Assembly: GCA_949372635.1 (NCBI GenBank)
Contig: CASIAB010000007.1
Coordinates: 186,001 to 250,000, forward strand
Length of the DNA: 64,000 bases
Source: an uncultured Pseudomonadales bacterium
Lineage (GTDB): Bacteria; Pseudomonadota; Gammaproteobacteria; Pseudomonadales; Pseudohongiellaceae
Reading direction: 5' to 3'
In this document: piece after piece, positions 40,794 to 50,856 of the stretch
How the letters are laid out: each line of letters begins with the position of its first letter
How positions within the stretch are numbered: position 1 is the stretch's first letter
Made by a program: the position numbers and the translations under genes
The notes under the pieces: model-generated
What the model was told of the DNA's origin: nothing
The model's input: the letters and a program-made list of their open reading frames with translations, nothing else
Databases searched by the model: none

Positions 40794-42872
40794 CTAAGAA
40801 GTGTGCAAGAAAGATATATCGGCCACTTTAAGGAATATATCGCGCAACCGTTGCAGCAGCGCAATGCGATTATTCTGTAAAGGCATGTCGTCACATATTA
40901 CAAGCACATTCTCAAAAAAACCATCTACGGCTTCTTTTAGTTGGGCCAGCTCTGCAAGTCCTGATGTGTAGTCACCAGCTTCAAACAAAGGCGCTGTGCT
41001 TAGTTCTTTGTCGCGCAACTGTTGAAATAGTACCTTTTCGGCGTCATCAACCAATAAATTTTCGTTAACCACAGTCGACAGAGAGGCGTCGTCAACCTTA
41101 TCTAGTAGGTTTGACACTCGTTTGTTCGCTGCAGCCAGTGCAGCTGATTCATCGAGTTCTACGAAACTAGATACAGCCTGTATTCGTTTCGCAAAATCAT
41201 AGGGCTTGCGCGGCTTGATCTCTATAACTGACTGAAAAACATTGCTAGGGATGCCTTCGTCTGAATACCAGCTGCGGAACCTTTCGATCATAAACTCAAA
41301 TACTTTTTCAGATGTATCAGCTTCTATCTCTAGAGAATTGAAGCCTTTGAGCGACATCTTAATGCAGGCTAGGAGGTCTAGATCTAACTTGTTCTCAACC
41401 ATAATGCGTAATACGCCTATGGCCGAGCGGCGGAGAGCGAACGGGTCTTTGGAGCCCGTTGGAGGTTGGCCGACGGCGAATAATCCCACAATCGAATCGA
41501 GCTTATCGGCAATCGCTAATATGTTGCCAATGGCTGTAGATGGGAGATCGCCGCCAGCATACTTGGGCATATACTGCTCACCAATGGCCATAGCTACGAG
41601 CTCTGGCTCACCATCATTGGCAGCATAATAAGAACCCATTAAGCCCTGCAGATCAGCAAATTCACCAACCATATTCGTAACTAGGTCGCACTTAGAAAGC
41701 ACGGCAGCTCTCTCACTTTGTGCTTCGTTCTGATTTGTATATACCGCTATAAATTTGGCTAGATTCGCGATTCTTAAACTGCGATCGTAGACTGTGCCAA
41801 GCTTTTTTTGAAATACGACTTTCTTTAATTGATCTAACCGACTTTCTAAGGATGTCTGCTTATCAGTCTCATAGAAAAATTTCGCATCTGCGAGGCGAGG
41901 ACGAATTACTCTTTCGTTGCCCTTTGTGACCTGAGAAGGATCATTGCTACGAATATTACTTACAGTCACGAAATAAGGAAGCAACTGCTCGTCTTTGCTC
42001 AACAAATAGAAGCATTTCTGATGAGATTTCATCGCTAGAATCAAGGCTTCGGATGGAACCTCCAAAAACAATTTATCGAATTTTCCTGTTAGGGCAACTG
42101 GATATTCAACGAGCCCTGTTACTTCATCCAGAAGCGCTTCATCAACTACGGTATTAGCATTAAGTTTCTCACCCTCTGCTACAATCGCGGCGCGAATCAG
42201 CTCTCTACGTTTAGCAAAATCTGCGACAACGTTACCAGGCTCCAGCATAAGAGCCTCGTAATTGCTCGCCTTACTGATGCAGATCTTATCGGGGTGATGG
42301 AAACGATGGCCGAAACTATCGGCACCTGAGTTTACTCCCATGATAGTAGACGGAACAATGTCTTCACCGAACAGCATCACTAACCAGTGGACCGGCCGCA
42401 CAAACTCATTTCTCGATGCACCCCATCGCATTCTTTTGGGAATAGGAAGCTTGGCGAGAGCGGCATCGACGATTGCAGGCAATAGTTCATTTGTGGACCT
42501 GCCAGGCAGAGTAGACGAAAAGCAAAGTTTCTCCACTCCGTCTTTCGGTGCACGGCCCAAGCTGGTAACGGTCACACCACAAGATTTGGCGAATCCATCC
42601 GCGGCGCTTGTGGGATTGCCGTCGGCATCAAAAGCGGCTTTTACAGCAGGACCAAATTTTTCCGTTAGCCTGTCAGCCTGATTTGCTTCCAATGCGCTAA
42701 CTAATATGGCTAATCGTCGAGGGGTAGCGAAGGATTTCACCTGACCATGAGCCAGGGATTCCTTCTTGAGGCCCTCTACTACTCCCGCCTGAAATGATTT
42801 TGAGAGCTTGAGTAGTGCTTTAGGAGGTAATTCCTCTGTGCCCAATTCGACTAGAAAATCTTGTTTCGGCAT
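40794..42872 (-). CDS. glyS: Glycyl-tRNA synthetase beta subunit
   Basis: Larger subunit of the alpha2beta2 class II glycyl-tRNA synthetase; 692 residues. It starts MPKQDFLVELGTEELPPKAL, contains the HD-like and B3/4-like core with KRMRWG and VPSEALILAMKSHQKCF, and a C-terminal anticodon-binding helical domain (about 550-692). Two bases separate it from glyQ. Confidence 0.97.
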   Translation of the reverse strand: MPKQDFLVELGTEELPPKALLKLSKSFQAGVVEGLKKESLAHGQVKSFATPRRLAILVSALEANQADRLTEKFGPAVKAAFDADGNPTSAADGFAKSCGVTVTSLGRAPKDGVEKLCFSSTLPGRSTNELLPAIVDAALAKLPIPKRMRWGASRNEFVRPVHWLVMLFGEDIVPSTIMGVNSGADSFGHRFHHPDKICISKASNYEALMLEPGNVVADFAKRRELIRAAIVAEGEKLNANTVVDEALLDEVTGLVEYPVALTGKFDKLFLEVPSEALILAMKSHQKCFYLLSKDEQLLPYFVTVSNIRSNDPSQVTKGNERVIRPRLADAKFFYETDKQTSLESRLDQLKKVVFQKKLGTVYDRSLRIANLAKFIAVYTNQNEAQSERAAVLSKCDLVTNMVGEFADLQGLMGSYYAANDGEPELVAMAIGEQYMPKYAGGDLPSTAIGNILAIADKLDSIVGLFAVGQPPTGSKDPFALRRSAIGVLRIMVENKLDLDLLACIKMSLKGFNSLEIEADTSEKVFEFMIERFRSWYSDEGIPSNVFQSVIEIKPRKPYDFAKRIQAVSSFVELDESAALAAANKRVSNLLDKVDDASLSTVVNENLLVDDAEKVLFQQLRDKELSTAPLFEAGDYTSGLAELAQLKEAVDGFFENVLVICDDMPLQNNRIALLQRLRDIFLKVADISFLHTS

Positions 42873-42874
42873 GA

Positions 42875-43804
42875 CTATTTTTCCAAAAATTCCTTACGAA
42901 GCGCTTCGCTAGCTAGCGGAAAACCGAGCTGTTTGCGGCTCAAGTAATAGGCTTCCGCCACTGCGCGCGCAAGTGTCCGCACACGAAGGATGAAGCGCTG
43001 ACGTTCAGTAACCGAGACAGCATTCCTCGCATCGAGTAAATTGAAATAGTGCGAGGCTTTTAGTACTTGCTCATAGGCAGGAAGCGCCAGCTGCTTTTCT
43101 ATGAGTGCCTCACATTGTCGCTCGCAATCATCGAAATTGCTGAAAAGAATATCGACATCGACGTGTTCAAAATTAAAAGCGGACATCTCTATTTCGTTCT
43201 GTTTGAAAACATCACCATAGGTCACTACGCCATCGGGACCGTTCGTCCATATAATGTCATAGATACTGTCGACACCTTGGAGGTACATTGCTATACGCTC
43301 GATCCCGTAGGTGATTTCACCACTCACGGGGAAACACTCTAATCCACCCACTTGCTGAAAGTAAGTAAACTGAGTTACCTCCATTCCATTCAGCCATACC
43401 TCCCAACCCAACCCCCAGGCGCCGAGAGTTGGAGATTCCCAGTTGTCTTCGACGAATCGAATATCGTGTATCGACATATCGATACCCAGAGAGCGCAACG
43501 AATCAAGGTAGAGCTCTTGGATGTTCTTTGGAGAGGGCTTCAGGAGTACTTGAAACTGATAATAATGCTGCAGCCGATTGGGGTTGTTGCCATAACGACC
43601 GTCTGTAGGCCGACGACAGGGTTGAACGTAAGCGGTATTCCAAGTCTCTGGCCCGATGGCACGCAAAAACGTAGCCGGGTGAAACGTCCCTGCGCCCACT
43701 TCCATATCGAGTGGCTGCATGATCACGCATCCTTGATCAGCCCAAAACTGCTCCAAGGCAAAAATGAGTCCTTGAAAGGTGCTACTGTCTAAATTCTTGT
43801 TCAC
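42875..43804 (-). CDS. glyQ: Glycyl-tRNA synthetase alpha subunit
   Basis: Catalytic subunit of tetrameric glycyl-tRNA synthetase; 309 residues from GTG 43804. [18 protein letters not shown] near the start, [33 protein letters not shown] and [15 protein letters not shown] are highly conserved. The frame stays open to a TTG at 43867, but the 21 extra residues match nothing known, so the GTG was preferred. Either start lacks a strong ribosome site. Confidence 0.93.
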   Translation of the reverse strand: MNKNLDSSTFQGLIFALEQFWADQGCVIMQPLDMEVGAGTFHPATFLRAIGPETWNTAYVQPCRRPTDGRYGNNPNRLQHYYQFQVLLKPSPKNIQELYLDSLRSLGIDMSIHDIRFVEDNWESPTLGAWGLGWEVWLNGMEVTQFTYFQQVGGLECFPVSGEITYGIERIAMYLQGVDSIYDIIWTNGPDGVVTYGDVFKQNEIEMSAFNFEHVDVDILFSNFDDCERQCEALIEKQLALPAYEQVLKASHYFNLLDARNAVSVTERQRFILRVRTLARAVAEAYYLSRKQLGFPLASEALRKEFLEK

Positions 43805-44121
43805 GCGTTGGCCGGTTTGCTTGGATAGATAAGAATGGTCTGTCTGGCTAAATGACCATAAAGTCAAAGGCTTGTAATTATCCTCGATTATCCCTAACTA
43901 ATCCACTTGTGAGCTAGAGTAAGGGGATAGTGACTAAGATTCGGTCGATTGTTTATACGCGAGAATTATGCTTCCATTTCCACCTTAGTCTACCCGTCTA
44001 TCTATCTAAATGAGAAAGCATTATCGCTACAGTTAAATATTATTTCTTACTTACATTCCTATGTATAACGGCGGCGCTGCCGCTGAGGGTTGTCCTTGGC
44101 CTAGCCTCGATCTGGGGAGCA

Positions 44122-44907
44122 ATGCTCTATTATCTTCCCAATAGAGCACGAGATACGACATTAAAGAATCTACAAGTTTGTTTTCCTGATCTGCCGGCTA
44201 AAGAAATATCCCGCCTTGCGAAAGAGAGCTTGACTAGTACTGCGAGCACGGCCTTGGAAATGGGTAAGTCGTGGATGTTACCGATAGAAAAGACTTGTTC
44301 GCTCGTTACTCAGACCGAAGGTCTAGAGAGCTTCCAGCAAGCGGTGAAAAGCAGTCAGGGCATCGTTTTATTGGCACCTCATTTGAGTAATTGGGAAATA
44401 TTCGCTGTATATGTCAGTCAGAACATTGAATCGACCTTCATGTACCAGCCTCCGAAGCTGCTTGCGTTAGATCGCTTACTGCGGCGAGTTCGGTCTCGCG
44501 GCGGAATGAAACTGGCGCCGACCGACATAAAGGGAGTCTCACTGGTGCTCAAGGCGCTAAAGAGAGGGGAGTTGGTTGGTGTTTTGCCTGACCAAGTGCC
44601 GACTGAAGAAGGAGGAGAGTTCGCCAAATTTTTTGGAGAACAAGCGTTAACGATGACATTGGTAAGTAAGCTTGTAGCGCGCTCTCAGGCCAGAGTATTC
44701 TGCGGCTGTGTGGTACGACTACCGAAAGGGAGAGGGTTTAAGTTAACTATTCAAGAGGCGAACCAATTGATCTACAACGAGGACCTACTTACATCTGTTC
44801 GAGGGCTCAATAAGTCCGTAGAAGACTGTGTACTAATGGCCGTGGAACAATATCAGTGGGAATACAAACGATTTCGAAAACAACCGGATGAGAAAAAGTT
44901 TTATTAA
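44122..44907 (+). CDS. Lysophospholipid acyltransferase family protein, LpxL/HtrB type
   Basis: Probable lipid A late acyltransferase of the inner membrane. From ATG 44122 it has 261 residues, with LPNRARDTTLKNLQVCFPDL, the catalytic HLSNWE motif and LPDQVPTEEGG. Family members are normally about 30-40 residues longer. The missing N-terminal hydrophobic helix is present in frame upstream (VKYYFLL to SIWGA, from about 44014), but no ATG, GTG or TTG occurs there after the TGA at 44011. The true start may be a rare ATT at 44020, or a single-base frameshift may link an ATG at 44010. Confidence 0.85.
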   Translation: MLYYLPNRARDTTLKNLQVCFPDLPAKEISRLAKESLTSTASTALEMGKSWMLPIEKTCSLVTQTEGLESFQQAVKSSQGIVLLAPHLSNWEIFAVYVSQNIESTFMYQPPKLLALDRLLRRVRSRGGMKLAPTDIKGVSLVLKALKRGELVGVLPDQVPTEEGGEFAKFFGEQALTMTLVSKLVARSQARVFCGCVVRLPKGRGFKLTIQEANQLIYNEDLLTSVRGLNKSVEDCVLMAVEQYQWEYKRFRKQPDEKKFY

Positions 44908-44921
44908 TTTCCTATGATGCT

Positions 44922-44951
44922 CAACTTGGGAGATATGACTTAGCCAAGTTG
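44922..44951. terminator. Possible terminator between convergent genes
   Basis: CAACTTGG (44922-44929) with CCAAGTTG (44944-44951), an 8-bp stem and 14-base loop in the gap between the LpxL-type gene and trkH. No clear T-run. Confidence 0.3.
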
Positions 44952-44981
44952 GCTTCACATAATTGCCAGAGGAACGAAAAC

Positions 44982-46436
44982 TTATCTTTTCCAGAACATC
45001 GGGGTAAAAAGTACCAGTAAAGTAAATATCTCCAACCGCCCCAATAACATCGCAAAACACAATATCCATTTCGCTGCGGAAGGAAGTTGGCCATAAGTCA
45101 CCGAAACTTCAGCAAGGCCAGGTCCTAGGTTGTTTATGCATGCGCCTACGGCACTAAAGGCTGTAACAATATCTAGCCCGGTAGCAAGTAATGCTAGCAA
45201 CATAACCATAAACACCATTACATATACCGCAAAGAAACCCCAGACAGATTCGATTATTCGATCCGAGACTCGCTGCCCGCCGATTTTAATGGGTATAACG
45301 GCGTGCGGATGAATCAATCGCTGCACTTCTCTAAAACCTTGCTTAAAGATCAATAGGATGCGAATGACTTTCATCCCACCACCGGTAGAGCCGGCGCAAG
45401 CACCTATGATGGCCGCATAGAGAAGCACGAAAGGTAGAAACAGAGGCCATGAATTAAAATCAGCCGTAGCGAATCCCGTAGTCGTCGCCATAGATACGAC
45501 CTGAAAAACGCCTTTTATAGTAGATTCGAATAGGCTTGAATAAACATCCGAAAAATACAGTACTGCTACTGTGACAACCGAAACGGATCCTAGAATAAAT
45601 GCGTAGAATTTAAATTCCGGATCGAAGAGATAGTGACTAATTTTTCTTCTTTGCCAAGCAGTAAAGTGCAGGGCAAAATTCACGCCAGCGATAAACATGA
45701 ATATGATGGCAATGATTTCTACAGCCGGGCTGTCGAAATAGCCGAGGCTAAGATCATGAGTAGAGAAGCCGCCAATGGCAACGGTGGTGAAGCTATGGCT
45801 AATCGCATCGAATAGATCCATGCCAACAATCCAGTATGCGAGTGCACAGACAATCGTTAGTGTGAGATAGATATACCAAAGCGCCTTTGCTGTTTCGGCA
45901 AGTCTGGGGACCAACTTATTGTCTTTTACAGGCCCAGGGCTTTCAGCTCGGTAGAGCTGCATCCCGCCAATACCAAGCATTGGCAGCAGTGCCATGGCCA
46001 GGACGATGATGCCCATTCCGCCTAACCATTGAAGTTGCTGTCTATAGAATAGAATCGACTTGGGCAAATCATCGAGACCAGATATCACCGTAGCGCCGGT
46101 AGTGGTAAGCCCTGAAAGAGATTCGAACACCGCATCGGTCACGGACAACTCTACCGCAGACGAGAAGATAAAAGGCAAGGAGCCGGCGATACCTAGTACT
46201 GCCCAAAATAAAGTTACGACTAAAAAACCGTCTCGCGTGCTGAGCTCTGCTTGCGATCTAACGGTTGCTAGCCATATCAAAAAACCGATACTAAAAACAA
46301 TAAGCAGAGAATCCGTGAAGACACTTGCCATACCGTCAGCGTAGATATACGAGACGATCAATGGCGGCAAATTGCTTAACGCACTAAATAGCATTAGCAA
46401 TAGACCTAATATTTTTATGATGATCGAAGCATGCAT
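44982..46436 (-). CDS. trkH: Trk-type potassium uptake membrane protein TrkH
   Basis: Potassium-conducting subunit of the Trk system; 484 residues and about ten to twelve hydrophobic segments with the four P-loop selectivity regions (for example GLTTTGATVISGL, AIGGFSTHD, ATTTGFATADF and GACINNLGPGL). It lies 14 bp after trkA on the same strand, so the two are probably co-transcribed. Confidence 0.95.
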   Translation of the reverse strand: MHASIIIKILGLLLMLFSALSNLPPLIVSYIYADGMASVFTDSLLIVFSIGFLIWLATVRSQAELSTRDGFLVVTLFWAVLGIAGSLPFIFSSAVELSVTDAVFESLSGLTTTGATVISGLDDLPKSILFYRQQLQWLGGMGIIVLAMALLPMLGIGGMQLYRAESPGPVKDNKLVPRLAETAKALWYIYLTLTIVCALAYWIVGMDLFDAISHSFTTVAIGGFSTHDLSLGYFDSPAVEIIAIIFMFIAGVNFALHFTAWQRRKISHYLFDPEFKFYAFILGSVSVVTVAVLYFSDVYSSLFESTIKGVFQVVSMATTTGFATADFNSWPLFLPFVLLYAAIIGACAGSTGGGMKVIRILLIFKQGFREVQRLIHPHAVIPIKIGGQRVSDRIIESVWGFFAVYVMVFMVMLLALLATGLDIVTAFSAVGACINNLGPGLAEVSVTYGQLPSAAKWILCFAMLLGRLEIFTLLVLFTPMFWKR

Positions 46437-46450
46437 AGTTTAAGTAGCTT

Positions 46451-47824
46451 TTAGAAGAAGCTGAAACCAACCTGGAACAGCCGTTCCACTTCAGGAATTC
46501 GTTTGCGATCTACAAGGAACAAGATCACATGATCATCAGGTTCAACGACGGTGTTGTCATGAGCGATGAGCACTTCATCGTTGCGAACTATCGCGCCAAT
46601 AGTTGTACCTTCCGGCAGGTCGATATCTTCGATAGCTTTACCTACTACTTTCGAGGAAATGTCATCACCATGGGCGATTGCTTCCATGGCCTCTGCGGCC
46701 CCTCTGCGCAAAGAATGCACATTTACAACATCGCCGCGTCGAACGTGTGCGAGTAGCTTTCCTATTGTTGCCTGTTGTGGAGAGATAGCAATGTCGATCT
46801 CTCCACCTTGGACAAGATCGACGTAGGCGGAGTTGTTAATAAGCGCCATGACCTTCTTCGCGCCTAGCCTTTTCGCTAAAAGAGAAGACATGATATTAGC
46901 TTCATCGTCGTTAGTAAGTGCGAGAAATACATCGGTATTAGAAATATTTTCTTCAATTAGAAGATCGCGCTGGGATGCTTCGCCGTTTAGTACGATAGCG
47001 TGATTCAGGGTTTCCGAGATTAAAGAACATCGATCTAGGTTTCTCTCAACTATTTTAACCTGATAGCGATCTTCAACTCTTTCGGCTAAGCGCATACCGA
47101 TATTACCACCCCCGGCGATCATCAATCTCTTATAAGGCTTGTCCATGCGTCGTAGTTCGCTCATACATGCACGAATGTCTTTTGTCGCTGCCACGAAAAA
47201 GACCTCATCATCTGCTTCGATAACTGTAGAGCCTTCGGGAATTATCGGGCGATCCTTGCGGAAGATTGCCGCCACACGAGTATCTACAGATGGCATGTGC
47301 TGGCGTAGTAAACGAATTTCTTGTCCAACGAGCGGGCCGCCGTAGTATGCCTTTACAGCGACGAGCTGCACTTTACCATCGGCAAAATCTAATACCTGTA
47401 ATGAGCCAGGCAGGTCTAGTAAGCGCTCGATGTCGCTAGAGACAATTAATTCTGGACTGATAACAGTATCTACGGCAATACCGTGTTGGCCGAATAACTT
47501 ATCTGAAACGAGATAAGAAGATGCGCGAATGCGACAGATTTTCTTTGGAGTTTGGAACAGAGAATAGGCCACGCGACAGGCGACCATATTAATCTCGTCG
47601 CTGTCGGTTACCGCTATGATCATATCGGCATCTTGCCCACCTGCTTTTTCTAAAACCTCTGGCAGAGAAGGGTGGCCGGCTACGGTACCTATATCGATAT
47701 GGTCTTTGAGTTCGCGGAGTTTCTCGGTGTCTGCATCGACAACTGTAATGTCGTTGCCCTCATATGCCAGAGTTTCGGCTAGAGCACTGCCAACCTGGTT
47801 CGCGCCGAGGATAATTATTTTCAT
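46451..47824 (-). CDS. trkA: Trk system NAD(H)-binding regulatory subunit TrkA
   Basis: Cytoplasmic gating subunit of Trk; 457 residues in two halves, each a Rossmann RCK-N domain plus RCK-C. The first nucleotide motif is [22 protein letters not shown] (given in part: [11 protein letters not shown], residues 6-16) ending in VVDAD; the second is [16 protein letters not shown] at about 235. It is between rsmB and trkH. Confidence 0.96.
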   Translation of the reverse strand: MKIIILGANQVGSALAETLAYEGNDITVVDADTEKLRELKDHIDIGTVAGHPSLPEVLEKAGGQDADMIIAVTDSDEINMVACRVAYSLFQTPKKICRIRASSYLVSDKLFGQHGIAVDTVISPELIVSSDIERLLDLPGSLQVLDFADGKVQLVAVKAYYGGPLVGQEIRLLRQHMPSVDTRVAAIFRKDRPIIPEGSTVIEADDEVFFVAATKDIRACMSELRRMDKPYKRLMIAGGGNIGMRLAERVEDRYQVKIVERNLDRCSLISETLNHAIVLNGEASQRDLLIEENISNTDVFLALTNDDEANIMSSLLAKRLGAKKVMALINNSAYVDLVQGGEIDIAISPQQATIGKLLAHVRRGDVVNVHSLRRGAAEAMEAIAHGDDISSKVVGKAIEDIDLPEGTTIGAIVRNDEVLIAHDNTVVEPDDHVILFLVDRKRIPEVERLFQVGFSFF

Positions 47825-47857
47825 GCTGGCCTTACAATATTTATCGAACGAGTGAAT

Positions 47858-49168
47858 CTACAAATTCTGCGCAAACCCTTTTCGTAAAACCGCGTAGAAG
47901 AAGCCATCAGGGCCTGAGCTTGTGCCTGGCAGAAGTTGCCTACCAAACGCACATTCTACTCCCCAATCGGCCTCTATGGCTTCATATTTAGCGTTATCAG
48001 TTGAATCGAGAAAACGCCTAATCGTCTCTTCGTTTTCCTGCCGTAGCAGAGAACAAGTGGTATAGAGCAACAGGCCTCCAGGTTTGAGGCAAGGCCACAA
48101 TTTAGTTAGTAGGCCAAATTGAACTTCTGTCAAGGATTTGACCTGTTCAGGCCTGCGTAGCAGCTTAATATCTGGATGTCGGCGAATGACGCCAGTTGCT
48201 GAGCAGGGGGCATCGAGAAGAATACGATCGAAATGAGTGCCGTCCCACCATGCTTCCAGTTCGCCGGCGTCAGCAACCACCAAATTCGACTCCAGCCCCA
48301 GTCTTTCCAAATTCTCTCGTATTCGGCTCAGCTTTGATTGACTTTTATCTATAGAAGTCATGCAAGTAAGTAAGCCTTCACTTTCTAGCATGTGACAACT
48401 CTTGCCGCCCGGAGCCGCACAGGCATCAAGAACGCGCTGAGCTGGCTCGAGTTGGAGGAGCTTAGGCACAAGTTGTGAAGCTTCATCCTGCACACTTAGC
48501 CTACCCCCGGCGAATCCAGGTAATTCGAAAACAGGGGCTGGCTTATCGAGATACACAGCCGAATTAGCCAAGTCCCCGGCAGTTGCCCCAATGCCAGCTT
48601 GGGCTAGTGATTTAAGATATTGCTCTCGGGAATTTCTAGCGAGGTTAACTCGCAGAGTCATAGGCGGTCGTTGGTTACTGTTATGAAATACAGATAGCGC
48701 CTGCTCTGGCCACTGCTGGCTAATTTCTGAGTCTAACCATTTTGGAAATGCCAGATTTCCATTTGGCTGGCTGGCAGTCAAAGTTTCTTCTAGTTCGTCT
48801 TTCTTACGCTGATAGCCACGTAAGACGGCATTCACCAAACCTTTTGCCCATGGTTTCTTGAAGATAAGGACCGCAGAAACTGACTCGTTAATAACGGCAT
48901 ATTCAGCGACCTCCAAGTCCCTCAATTGATAAAGCCCACAAACCATCAGACATTTAATGTCTAAATCCTGCTTCTTAAGTGGCTTGTTGAGTAACTGCCC
49001 GAGCAAAGTCTCCAAGGCGAAGTACCAGCGACAGCAACCGTAACTGGTCTCTTGGATCAGGCTAAACTCTGGATGGTCTTTGTGATTACCAAGCAGGGTA
49101 TTCAGTGAGCCGCGATCGTTAAGAAGGGAACAAAGTACCGTGGCAACGATGGCTCGGCTATTACTCAT
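47858..49168 (-). CDS. rsmB: 16S rRNA (cytosine967-C5)-methyltransferase RsmB
   Basis: Methylates C967 of 16S rRNA. From ATG 49168, one base after the fmt stop, it has 436 residues. The N-terminal NusB-like domain (1-140) is followed by the methyltransferase domain with VLDACAAPGGKSCHML, LDAPCSATGVIRRHPD (catalytic Cys motif) and YTTCSLLRQENEE (second Cys). A TTG start at 49192 would overlap fmt. Confidence 0.95.
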   Translation of the reverse strand: MSNSRAIVATVLCSLLNDRGSLNTLLGNHKDHPEFSLIQETSYGCCRWYFALETLLGQLLNKPLKKQDLDIKCLMVCGLYQLRDLEVAEYAVINESVSAVLIFKKPWAKGLVNAVLRGYQRKKDELEETLTASQPNGNLAFPKWLDSEISQQWPEQALSVFHNSNQRPPMTLRVNLARNSREQYLKSLAQAGIGATAGDLANSAVYLDKPAPVFELPGFAGGRLSVQDEASQLVPKLLQLEPAQRVLDACAAPGGKSCHMLESEGLLTCMTSIDKSQSKLSRIRENLERLGLESNLVVADAGELEAWWDGTHFDRILLDAPCSATGVIRRHPDIKLLRRPEQVKSLTEVQFGLLTKLWPCLKPGGLLLYTTCSLLRQENEETIRRFLDSTDNAKYEAIEADWGVECAFGRQLLPGTSSGPDGFFYAVLRKGFAQNL

Positions 49169-49169
49169 T

Positions 49170-50129
49170 CTATTTTGGTTGCTCACAATCAAATATGACG
49201 TTGCGAGAAAACAACCCTGGACGAGAATTGCTGATGTCTTTAACAGTTGTGGGTTTCTTCCCTGACAGCTGTACTCGTTGTACTTGAAGTGTTCCAGAAC
49301 CGCAGCTTACAGTGAAATAGTTTTTTTCACTTTCCACTATTTGTCCTGCTTCAGCGTCAGAATTATTCATGCATACAGATCCTTCGAGAATGCGCAGACG
49401 TTGATCGCTCAATACCGTATAGGCAGGATTTCTTCCTATGCCCGCTCGAATCTGACGATCAATCTCCGACGCACTGAGACGCCAATCGATAAACGCCTCG
49501 GACTTTTCTAACTTCGCCGCATAGTTGCTATCTTCATCTTTCTGAATCGTAGCTCTAGATCGATACTTTTCTAGGTTGCTAAGTATTCTTAGAAGCGCCA
49601 TTTGACCTGCCATTTTAAGCTTTTCTTCCAAGCCGATGCGATTTTCAGTAGGGGAAACTTCTACAGACTGTTTATCCAACATGGCGCCAGTATCCAGTCC
49701 TTCGTCCATTTGCATAATAGTGACACCAGATACTTTGTCGCCAGCTAGTAATGCTCGCTCGATTGGTGCGGCGCCGCGCCAACGAGGTAGCAATGATGCA
49801 TGCACATTTAGACAGCCAAGTCTTGGAGCATTGAGTATGGATTTTGGAAGGATTAGTCCGTAGGCAACTACAATCATCAAATCAATATTGAGAGAAGCTA
49901 AAGTTTCAGTTTCCTCCAAGGGCCTAAGACTTGATGGTTGAAAAACAGGAATCTCATGCTCAAGAGCAATTTGTTTGACGGGACTAGCTTGTAATTTTTT
50001 GCCGCGGCCAGCAGGGCGATCAGGCTGAGTGTAGACCGAAACTACATCATGGCCTGCCTTCAGCAATGCTTGCAGATGCGCAGCAGCGAAAGTAGGTGTG
50101 CCAGCAAAACAGATTCGCAATTTTTTCAT
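49170..50129 (-). CDS. fmt: Methionyl-tRNA formyltransferase
   Basis: Formylates initiator Met-tRNA; 319 residues. RICFAGTPTFAAAHLQAL at the N-terminus, the catalytic NVHASLLPRWRGAAPIERA and the C-terminal tRNA-binding domain (about 205-315) are all present. It is 4 bp downstream of def and 1 bp before rsmB, the usual def-fmt-rsmB order. Confidence 0.97.
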   Translation of the reverse strand: MKKLRICFAGTPTFAAAHLQALLKAGHDVVSVYTQPDRPAGRGKKLQASPVKQIALEHEIPVFQPSSLRPLEETETLASLNIDLMIVVAYGLILPKSILNAPRLGCLNVHASLLPRWRGAAPIERALLAGDKVSGVTIMQMDEGLDTGAMLDKQSVEVSPTENRIGLEEKLKMAGQMALLRILSNLEKYRSRATIQKDEDSNYAAKLEKSEAFIDWRLSASEIDRQIRAGIGRNPAYTVLSDQRLRILEGSVCMNNSDAEAGQIVESEKNYFTVSCGSGTLQVQRVQLSGKKPTTVKDISNSRPGLFSRNVIFDCEQPK

Positions 50130-50133
50130 TTTT

Positions 50134-50640
50134 TCAGGCAGATTTCTTATGGTCTTTTTCGAGCTTAGAGCGAATTCGTTGCCTCTTTAATATACTGAGA
50201 TAGTCGACGAATAACTTGCCATCAAGATGGTCTATCTCATGTTGGATACACGTTGCGAGAATGTCTTCGGCCACTTTTTCGAACTTCTCGCCCTTAGAGT
50301 CTTGTGCTGTTATCTTTACCATTCTGGGTCGAGACACGGTTTCATAAAACCCAGGCACTGACAGACAGCCTTCGTCATACTCGGATAGTTCACTCTCCAG
50401 AACTTCTATTTCTGGATTAATAAATACTTGAGGACTATCCCGATTCTCCGATATGTCTATTAGCAATAGACGTTTATGAACGTCTACCTGAGTAGCAGCG
50501 AGCCCTATACCCTCGGCCTGGTACATTGTTTCGAGCATATCAGCGATCAAAACTTTCAGCTTTTCGTCGAAAACAGTAACGGGTTCGGCTTTTTTCCTTA
50601 GTTTGGGGTCAGGAAATTCTAGAATTTGTAAAATTGGCAT
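50134..50640 (-). CDS. def: Peptide deformylase
   Basis: Iron/zinc peptidase that removes the N-formyl group from new proteins; 168 residues. Motif 1 [10 protein letters not shown] (45-54), motif 2 EGCLSVPG with metal ligand Cys92 and motif 3 HEIDH with ligands His134 and His138 and catalytic Glu135 are intact. It leads the def-fmt-rsmB-trkA-trkH series. Confidence 0.97.
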   Translation of the reverse strand: MPILQILEFPDPKLRKKAEPVTVFDEKLKVLIADMLETMYQAEGIGLAATQVDVHKRLLLIDISENRDSPQVFINPEIEVLESELSEYDEGCLSVPGFYETVSRPRMVKITAQDSKGEKFEKVAEDILATCIQHEIDHLDGKLFVDYLSILKRQRIRSKLEKDHKKSA

Positions 50641-50840
50641 AGTCGTGAAAACCTACAGAAATAGAATGACGCTGCATGTGAACTGCTTCTAGTAATAATT
50701 ATAGCGTATTGCTAACAAATGAGCTCAACGCTTTTTAGCGCGGCAGACTAAAAATAAAAACTTTAAAAATTAGACAACTACAACTAGCGTTGGCAAGACG
50801 GCCTAGCGGGCTTGAGTAAATTGATGCCTGCGCATGGGTA

Positions 50841-50856
50841 AACGAGCATGCTCGTT
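50841..50856. repeat. Perfect 16-bp palindrome
   Basis: AACGAGCATGCTCGTT, perfectly self-complementary, at the left edge of the LysM remnant and within the possible upstream region of that gene. It may be an operator relic or chance. Confidence 0.5.
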
